Positions 57,741-64,000 of a stretch of DNA of 64,000 nt are shown piece by piece. Source of the stretch: Isoetes taiwanensis. Its lineage: Eukaryota > Streptophyta > Lycopodiopsida > Isoetales > Isoetaceae. Location of the stretch: positions 2,774,077 through 2,838,076 of the forward strand of contig JAJEKV010000053.1 in NCBI GenBank assembly GCA_021234155.1. The letters are read 5' to 3'. Each line of letters opens with the position of its first letter. Position 1 is the stretch's first letter. Both the position numbers and the translations under genes were made by a program. A model generated the notes under the pieces. That model did not search any database. It had not been told where the DNA came from and saw only the letters and a program-made list of their open reading frames with translations.

Positions 57741-58471
57741 CTCATGAGGGTAACCCTTCTTCGCGGCACCGCGGCAGCCGCTGAATCTTCAAAAATGTTT
57801 CACTAAGTGGGCTTCGCCGCCCTCTTGCAAACACAAAGAACATCTCGTCATCGGCCACGCATGTCCGTGTTGTATTCTTGAATGACTTCAAGGACCCGTG
57901 ACTGGAACGGGCCGGGGAATCGAGTCCAGTAGCTCTTCCGGAAGTGGCCGGATCTCCTTGGAGTGCCCCGCCTTCCTCCCCGCTTCTTCTTGTTCCGCTT
58001 CTTCCCCGCTGCATTAGGGGCTTGGGCTTTGGTGGAGGGGGCTTTAGTGTTCTGCTTCTTCGCCTGGTGCCCGCCAATCGTTCTCACCCTGCTCCCGGTA
58101 ATAGGCATTGTAGGCCTCCCACTTTGCCATATACTGGCGTGCGGCTCCTCGATCCTCTTCTGATAGACCTTTAGGGGTCTATCACATAGGGTTTCTCCCG
58201 TTAGGCCGTGGGGCCTTGACCCTATCCCATCGTTGGAAATGGTGGGGGCCGCCACCGCCCGACCTCCTCACCGCTCTTGGGCCGTCTGCTTTCGAGGTAC
58301 CTCTTCCTCTCTGACGAACACCGGGCTTTGAAGAGCTTGCCCGTCTCTGCTTGCCCGTGCCGTAGTCTTAGTCCGAATGTCGTCGGTGGTGGTAGGGGTC
58401 TCCTCTCCTGACGGCTCGTTGATGACAGGTTCTACGCCCTCTTTTAACCTTGACCCGACTTCCTCTTGCAC
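57740..58471 (-). pseudogene. Extra ORF upstream of gag in the chromovirus leader
   Basis: Reading on the minus strand, 58471-58268 encodes an acidic, Thr/Glu-rich segment (NEPSGEETPTTTDDIRTKTT). 58255-57848 continues with KVYQKRIEEPHASIWQSG, a Lys/Arg-rich linker (KKRNKKKRGGRRGTPRR) and SRVLEVIQEYNTDM. The following 100 bases keep protein-like character in the next frame (DEMFFVFARGRRSPLSETFL). It is separated from gag by about 1 kb of repeat-bearing leader. Extra ORFs before gag are known in some giant plant Ty3 elements such as Ogre; homology to those is not claimed. A similar order of motifs is seen at 32.9-33.3 kb. Confidence 0.4.
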
Positions 58472-58807
58472 GCCTTGATGGCCTTGGCCCTCCTCTTCTT
58501 GGATCGGCGAAAACTCTTCACCCTTTGATCTCGCTCACATTTTGTTTGACCGTGCTTGTAACGGGCGTGCTAAGTCGGCCTCTTCCTCCCGGGGGTGAGT
58601 TCTGCGGCCCGGTTCTTTGCTCCTCTCCTACACGCGCGCTCCCCTCCTGCGGTGGATACCGACTTTGTGGTTGTTCTTGGCCCTATTGGTGGGTTAAGCT
58701 GATTTCCCTCTGCTCCTCACGGTGGGTTGGCGTCCCCACGGTGTTATCCTGGCGCTCCCAGCTTCACGCCTCTGTAGGTGCCCAGTTTGGTTTGAGGGAT
58801 CTGGGTC

Positions 58808-59035
58808 ATGGCGTCTGTCGATTGGATCCTCCAAGATCTCTCTGCGTGGTCGCCCGGGTCCGACTCGATTCTCGCCGACGGCGAAGATCCGCCGACGTGG
58901 AGAAGGCGTTCAAGAATCCCGCGGAAAGGCCGGAGGCCGGCGCCGGAGGATCCGCTGCTAGGCTTCCTTTGTACCGCCGCGGGCTATCATTTTTACTGTT
59001 GCTCGATTGGAGCTACGCTACTAAGATCGCCTTGA
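58808..59035 (+). CDS. Plus-strand (antisense) frame in the leader, doubtful
   Basis: An ATG opens 75 codons starting MASVDWILQDLSAWSPGSDS, antisense to the element. Antisense genes exist in a few plant LTR elements, and the start looks gene-like. However the interval is GC-rich and overlaps a much longer fortuitous frame, so chance is the leading explanation. Confidence 0.15.
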   Translation: MASVDWILQDLSAWSPGSDSILADGEDPPTWRRRSRIPRKGRRPAPEDPLLGFLCTAAGYHFYCCSIGATLLRSP

Positions 59036-59612
59036 CACAATACGAAATGCGAAGTTCTCGTGAAGGACTAAAAAATGGGAGGGGGTCCAGTTCTATTTAT
59101 AGGGCCACTTTTAGGTCAACTTTTAACTACCTTTTTTGGGTTGTCTAAGGCATCTAAAACACCTAATTAGCAGTGTCTCACGCTATGCCTCACCGATTCC
59201 TAGAATCTAGAAACCCCGGGCCCGGCGCCGACGTGTGAGACATGGTGGGGCCCAGATTAAATTAACATGTAACATGCTAAATCTACTAATTCTTAGCTTA
59301 AATTTAGAATTATCAAGATATTTTAATTGTAATTTACAACTTTTTTGGTGTCAGTCGAATGTTCAAGACGCTGTTACTCGCATTCCTAGAATGTAGAAAT
59401 CATCCCGGGCGCCGACGTGTGAGACCATCCTACTTTTGATGTTGGCTCATCAATTTTAGTCTTTTTACGCTTTCTATTCTTTTTAACTGCTACTAGCTTA
59501 GCATAAACTACAAAAATGAGAAAAAATTTTCATTTTTTTCCGAGGTTTGAGGATCCTATCAAGTTAGTGCTACCGGAACATGGCTGCTTTGCTCTTGGTC
59601 TCCAAGAACATA

Positions 59613-59623
59613 GCTCGATACCA
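59613..59623 (-). other. Primer-binding site of the chromovirus
   Basis: The minus strand reads TGGTATCGAGC directly after the LTR end. It matches the initiator-Met tRNA primer site of many plant LTR elements (TGGTATCAGAGC) with one base missing. Confidence 0.8.
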
Positions 59624-61292
59624 TCGCGGACGCCCCTACTCGCATTACCTGCCCTCACCGTATACAAACAGAGTTCATCCCCCATACCAGCTCCATGCTA
59701 ATACAGGCCTCCACATGACACCGCAACCGCGGACGTTCCAAAGTGGGGAAGAGTGGAAGGGTCATTGCACCCCGCCTCCCTCGTGGCCTACCTAGTCATG
59801 AAGCGTAAACATACATGTCAAGTAGCACATACATCAACATCATATGACCATCAATGCGATGGTCCTCCACATATCTCGCATAGACAAAGACCAAAGACAT
59901 CACATAGGGAATCCTACCCAAGGCTCGCATTACGTGGATGGACCGACAAGCTTGGGTCTCCCCAGAGTTCATTGCGCATGCAATTCATGGCAATGGATTT
60001 GGCGGGCATAAGAACATGGCATTGGGTTGTCCACTCCATCCGCCTCCTCAGGCACACACTTTGCAGTAGGCTGAAAAGTGTTGGGACTCGATCAGAGCCC
60101 ACGGGATGCATAGCCAAGGGGGCTATATCCCGGGTTACATCTCCCCAGCCCGATGGGGTGTAGGGATCTCTCCCTCCGTAGATCTACAAATGCCGACTAA
60201 GGTGACTAGAGGGCCACCGCCTCGTGATCCCACTTGAACTCAATGGAAGGTCATATTCACCACCTCACGAAAGTGGTCGAGCCCATGCCTTGCCCACACG
60301 CAGCTGGCAAGCCATTAGACCTAGTCACAAAGGACCCCTAGCAAGCATTTCAACACACCATAGGGGTCGCTCAAGAGTCGAACATGAACCTCCTTATAAG
60401 CCGCCTGCCCCTTCACCCACAAACGTGTGTGGCTCTTGCACGTGCCGCATCTACAAAGGTGCTAGAGAGGCTACCTAGGAGCATCAACTACAAAGCTTTA
60501 GGTCTCTACCCCTTCCCAATACAAGGAGTTCATAGAGATGCATCATCCATATATTCCTTCACAGAGAACTAAAGAACTAAATCTAATCTACAACATAGAG
60601 TTAGGTTCTTTTAGTTAGAATCGCTATCTAAAGATCTAGAGGGGAGGCCGCGGGCAATCTAATAGGCTAAACCTACCATTCAATGACTAAAATAGGGTTT
60701 AGACTATCTAATTGGCCAAATACCATCCTTGAGGGGTTCTCCCCGACCGAAGCTCTCACCATCCCACAAACGCCGAACCCGTGAGAAACTAAGAATGCAA
60801 TTCTCCCAAATGAAGTTCGATGCGCTTTTGGTCGCTAAGCGCCCAAAACAGAAGTTCAAGCCCTAAAATCGAAAATTAGGTTAGCTAGGGTTTCCAACCC
60901 TATATAGACAAGGGGTTGGCTAGGGTTTCCACCATCCCCTTTTGGCATGTGGGATAATTGAAATGGGCCCACTTGCCCTTAAGGGCTGGTGGCCAAATGT
61001 GCCCACATGGAAATGTGTGCACATTAATGAATGTGTACATTGGAAAATGTGCACATTAATTGCACCTATGGGTATGGCCCACTTGGCATCAAGTGGCCAC
61101 ATGGAAATGTGTGCCCACATTAATGTGTACATTGAAAAATGTGCACATTAATACTAATGCACATTCTTAGCAAGTTGCCCCCTAGGGGCTACCCACTTGG
61201 TTATATCGCCATGCACACGCCAATCGGTGGCGGTACGCTGCGACGCATAGCATAATATACGCCCCGGAGCCGATATTGTGCCGGAACGCCAC
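59624..61292 (-). repeat. 5' LTR (high-coordinate LTR)
   Basis: Aligns with 47798-49479 end to end, including the TATATAG box (60901-60907) and the TGTGCACATTAAT subrepeats. Differences are concentrated as compound substitutions and indels at CG-rich spots, while AT-rich blocks of 30-60 bp are identical. The outer end reads GCCAC|CGTGG without the expected terminal CA. Confidence 0.9.
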
Positions 61293-62099
61293 CGTGGATG
61301 ACAGTTGGTGAAGTGTTAGAATCACATCCAGAACTAGACAATAGCTGACATGGAACCACACCTTGCTATGTATGTGAAAAAACATGGATTGGTCCCTTAA
61401 TATTTTATTGGAATATATGATTGTTTTTAATGCTATTCGTTTCATGTATCCATAATTTTGGGGTTGTTCTTGCCTGGAAAATAATGTAATATGTTATCAG
61501 ATTATACATTATTTTCATCTTAATGTTCCAGGATTCTGATGTCATGAATTTAAAGAACTTGCCCTTCTGTTTTGCATGTCTAAAAGACACATGGGAATTG
61601 CAATGTTTATGTGATTTATCAAGTCCAAAAAAAAAAAGATTAAAAAAAAAACAAAAGCCCCCTAGGAAACTAGAAAATTACTGCAGGTTGGTGTAATTTT
61701 GGAATTGACATAATCCCAATTTAATTGAATGATGGTTATTATTATAAGGAGAGAGGGGCACCGCTTGAAAACGCTACAAGAATCTCCGAAAACACACAGG
61801 AAACCAAAGATCCTCCAAGAATTTCGACAAAACTCCTCAAGGCCGACTTAAAATGGTATCAAACAAAAAAGACAGCGAAGACGATTCAGAAAATGTAAAC
61901 AAAGAGTCGATCGATGCAGCCTAGCCCCTTGGCGTCAAGTCGACGCCATAGCTGGAGCTCGGCCAGACGGAAAAAGAAATGAATAGTGAAATGCCACGCC
62001 CAAAAAAATGCCCCACACCAATTTTCCGTTATAAAGACAGCGTTTAGGTAAACAAATTAGGCTGCCGTAAAATTGGCCTCCCAAGACATCTCAAGGGTC
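61293..62099. other. Spacer right of the chromovirus
   Basis: No gene is supported. A-rich tracts lie at 61627-61651. TGGTATCAAAC at about 61854-61864 resembles a tRNA-Met primer site, but no LTR ends there. From 61852 an ATG gives a 23-codon hydrophilic frame only. Confidence 0.4.
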
Positions 62100-62355
62100 G
62101 GCCAATTTTCTAGGCCGGAAATTGCGACACCTAAACATTCCTTATACTAAATCTTATGTAATACATGAATATCCGCGCGGAGGCCAATTTTCTAGGCCGA
62201 AAATTGCGACACCTAAACATTCCTATATACTAAATCTTATGTAATACATGAAATCAAGAGCTTCTAGGAAATTTTCTAGGCCAGAAATTGCGACACCTAA
62301 ACATTCCTATATACTAAATCTTATGTAATACATGAAATCAAGAGCTTCTAGGAAC
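62100..62355. repeat. Three-copy ~85-bp tandem repeat
   Basis: The unit holds AATTTTCTAGGCCGGAAATT (variants GAAAATT, AGAAATT), GCGACACCTAAACATTCC and ATACTAAATCTTATGTAATA, at 62100-62181, 62182-62268 and 62269-62355. Copies 2 and 3 also share ATGAAATCAAGAGCTTCTAG. AATTTTCTAGGCC with the preceding GGCC makes a short palindrome. It lies 0.3-0.6 kb upstream of the PPR start codon. Confidence 0.85.
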
Positions 62356-62528
62356 ATGAAATTGGCTTCTTGGAAGCATGAAACTTAAGTAACAAAAATG
62401 TTCTATTCCAACTTTCCTTGTTCATGATTCTTATTAAGTCCGCGATACTCGCATCAATTGGCTCCAAAATGGTATGGCGGATTGGGCAGCCACCCACGTA
62501 ACTCATTGGTTTCGTGACGTTAAAATAC

Positions 62529-62620
<92 letters not shown>
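62529..62620. repeat. (CTAT)23 microsatellite in the PPR 5' flank
   Basis: Twenty-three uninterrupted CTAT units (92 bp) end 78 bp before the PPR start codon. It is likely polymorphic in length and may lie in the 5' UTR or core promoter. Frames that translate it into a Leu-Ser-Ile-Tyr repeat are not genes. Confidence 0.95.
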
Positions 62621-62621
<1 letters not shown>

Positions 62622-62698
62622 AAAATCTGTCCCAAAATTCGAAATGAGGCTGGTTTAATTCCATGTTTAATTCCTAAGACGCAAGAATGGGATAAATA

Positions 62699-64000
62699 AT
62701 GCTAGCGGGGCGCATAGAAAAGGCCCTCGCTTCCGCTTCCTCCCCCAGGTATAAGTTTTCACTCTATTTTCATCTGAACGTTGGTCCATATTGTCCTTGC
62801 TCCTCCTGTGCAGGGTTTTGGACTACCTGAGCAGTCTATGCAAGACAGGACGTTTAGATGAAGCGCTTGAGCTTTTGGAGCTGGAGCATATCCCCATATC
62901 CCGAGACAATGCATTTTGCCTTCTTCAGCAGTGTAGCAGAAATAAGGACCTGGATAGAGGCAAGCGAGTGCAGTCCCTTATGGTCTTTGCCAAAATTGAT
63001 TCTGTTGAAATTCTGGGCAACCATCTTATTCGTCTATTTGCTTCCTGTGGATGTTTGGATGAAGCTAATCAAGCATTTTATAAAATTTTGCACCCAAGTG
63101 TGTACTCATGGAGTGCAATTATCTCAGCTCATGCTAATCTTGGGAGTGGTGCAGATGCCCTTCTTCTATATAGCAAAATGCAACTTTCAGGCATCAAAGC
63201 TGATAAATGTGTTTATCTTGCTGTTCTTAAAGGATGTGGCATGATAGGTGCTCTCCAACAAGGAAGGGAAATCCATCATCAGGTTCTTGGAAGTGGAATT
63301 GATTTTGATGTTGTCATTGGAAGCACCCTTATCAATATGTACGCAAAATGCGGAAGCTTAGAAGAATCACGTGATGTCTTGGAAGGTTTACAAACTCTGA
63401 ATGTGGTATGCTGGGGGGCCATGATTTCAGGGTGTGCAGAACATGGCGAAGATTTTCTTGCCCTAGATTGTTTTCAGAAGATGCAAAAGGATGGCGTTAG
63501 GGCAGACAAAGTTATATTCCTAAGCACATTAAAAGCATGTGGTCATATTGAATGCATTGAACAAGGCAGACTTATTCATGGACAGATATTACTGCATATC
63601 GTCGGATCTGATGCGGTTCTGGAAAGTACCCTTGTTGATATGTATGCAAAATGTGGCAGTTTGCAGGAATCACACAAAGTATTCAGAAACATGACTGTTA
63701 GGGACGTTGTAGCTTGGGATGCAGTTATTACAGGTTATGTACAGCACGATGAAGGGGTTCTTGCCCTGGAATCATTTCATAGGATGCAAAAAGAGGGCAT
63801 AAAGCCAGATAAAGTTACATTTCCAAGTATCTTGAAAGCATGTATCAAGAGTAAAGCAATTCAGCAAGGCAGAGTTATTCATGGTAGTCTTATTAGCCTT
63901 GGGCTTCAAGCAGATACTGTTGTGGGAAACACCCTTGTTGACATGTATGCCAAGTGCAATAGTTTAGAAGAGTCCTGTAAAGTGTTTGACAACTTGTGGA
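62699..64000 (+). CDS. PLS-type pentatricopeptide repeat protein, 5' part, open at window end
   Basis: Exon 1 (62699-62748) starts at ATG (MLAGRIEKALASASSP) and ends CCCCCAG|GTATAAG. A 65-bp intron ends CTCCTGTGCAG, and exon 2 (62814 onward) continues the same frame with no stop to 64000. About 395 codons of exon 2 are visible. From about residue 100 the protein is a regular PPR array: VYSWSAIISAHANLG, GIKADKCVYLAVLKGCG, LINMYAKCGSLEESRDV, GVRADKVIFLSTLKACG, LVDMYAKCGSLQESHKVF, VVAWDAVITGYVQHDEG, GIKPDKVTFPSILKAC. The alternating P, L and S motif lengths mark the PLS subclass, whose members mostly act in organellar C-to-U (in ferns also U-to-C) RNA editing, usually with E/DYW domains at the C-terminus. 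That end is outside the window. The N-terminus is short and only weakly presequence-like, so an upstream start cannot be excluded. Confidence 0.9.

Larger units (their letters stand above)
57282..59432 (-). repeat. Four dispersed copies of a ~55-bp leader repeat
   Basis: A unit reading roughly GCTATGCC...ACCGATTCC, GAATGTAGAAATCATCCC, GGGCGCCGACGTGTGAGAC occurs at about 57286-57350, 57487-57547, 59182-59241 and 59374-59432. The copies come in two pairs with about 200-bp spacing, flanking the leader ORF. The first is the most diverged. Confidence 0.8.
47798..61292 (-). mobile_element. Ty3/gypsy chromovirus, full-length structure, 13.5 kb
   Basis: Direct LTRs of about 1.68 kb (47798-49479 and 59624-61292), a primer-binding site next to the right LTR and a polypurine tract next to the left one set the orientation as minus. 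Reading from high to low coordinates the order is leader ORF, gag, protease, RT, RNase H, integrase, chromodomain. That is the order of Metaviridae chromoviruses. The internal region is long (10.1 kb) because of a ~3-kb leader. All pol frames are broken many times by small indels. Flanks GGGAT (left) and CGTGG (right) do not give a clear 5-bp target duplication. Integration into the host genome is copy-and-paste through an RNA intermediate. The chromodomain is thought to steer chromoviruses to marked chromatin. Confidence 0.9.

Noticed and set aside
58450-59148. 232-codon plus-strand frame
   Set aside because: It is antisense to the chromovirus leader in GC-rich DNA, has no recognisable domain and contradicts the element orientation; only its internal ATG at 58808 is kept as a doubtful candidate.
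47793-61297. 5-bp target-site duplication of the chromovirus
   Set aside because: The left flank GGGAT and right flank CGTGG do not match at the predicted LTR ends; a GGAT found two to four bases further right is not convincing.
61853-61865. Primer-binding-site-like TGGTATCAAAC
   Set aside because: No LTR end (CA) precedes it and no second LTR or pol motif is nearby; probably chance.
62514-62699. Frame encoding a Leu-Ser-Ile-Tyr repeat
   Set aside because: Pure translation of the (CTAT)23 microsatellite.

Overview
The window looks like gene-poor, repeat-rich nuclear DNA of a land plant. The evidence is a plant-type LINE, a Ty3/gypsy chromovirus with a chromodomain, GT-AG split genes, a PLS-type pentatricopeptide repeat (PPR) gene, a plant NPF transporter relic and a relic of an organellar TsaD/GCP1. 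The style of the PPR gene and the long repeat-filled spacers suggest a fern or another seed-free plant. That is an inference, not a demonstration. There are no bacterial operons, rRNA genes or CRISPR arrays.

Layout. 0-1 kb: tail of an apparent retroposon, then a six-unit 29-bp palindromic minisatellite. 1.1-4.3 kb: broken coding sequence, namely a C-terminal exon of a DNA N4/N6-methyltransferase-like protein with one frameshift and one stop, an acidic exon and a broken coiled coil. 4.3-15.3 kb: AT-rich spacer with several small repeat families, weak exon candidates and a duplicated G-box block. 15.9-17.4 kb (minus): NPF/POT transporter pseudogene containing a 127-bp tandem duplication. 17.6-17.8 kb: array of short GGGC/GCCC palindromes. 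19.3-20.3 kb (minus): 5' half of a TsaD/GCP1 gene with clean splice sites but a stop in exon 3. 22.0-23.8 kb: old Ty3 fragment. 24.0-32.6 kb: young, nearly intact 7.9-kb LINE with a 15-bp target-site duplication, inserted into the second copy of a ~370-bp tandem repeat. 32.9-33.3 kb: fragment resembling a chromoviral leader ORF. 35.6-42.5 kb: two units with matching ends and a strongly T-poor plus strand. 42.5-47.8 kb: spacer with a 48-bp perfect-stem hairpin and a stray exon. 47.8-61.3 kb (minus): 13.5-kb chromovirus with both LTRs, a primer-binding site and a polypurine tract. 62.7-64.0 kb (plus): start of a PPR gene running off the window, with a (CTAT)23 microsatellite just upstream.

Only the PPR gene looks like an intact host gene. 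Most other content is mobile elements, their decay products and pseudogenes. The best candidates for novelty are the methyltransferase relic at the left end, the extra ORFs of the LINE (one before ORF1, one after ORF2), and the extra leader ORF of the chromovirus, which has a possible second copy at 33 kb. In the chromovirus the damage is unusual: AT-rich blocks are identical between the LTRs while CG-rich spots are scrambled. Sequence error in methylated repeats should be excluded before the element is called dead.
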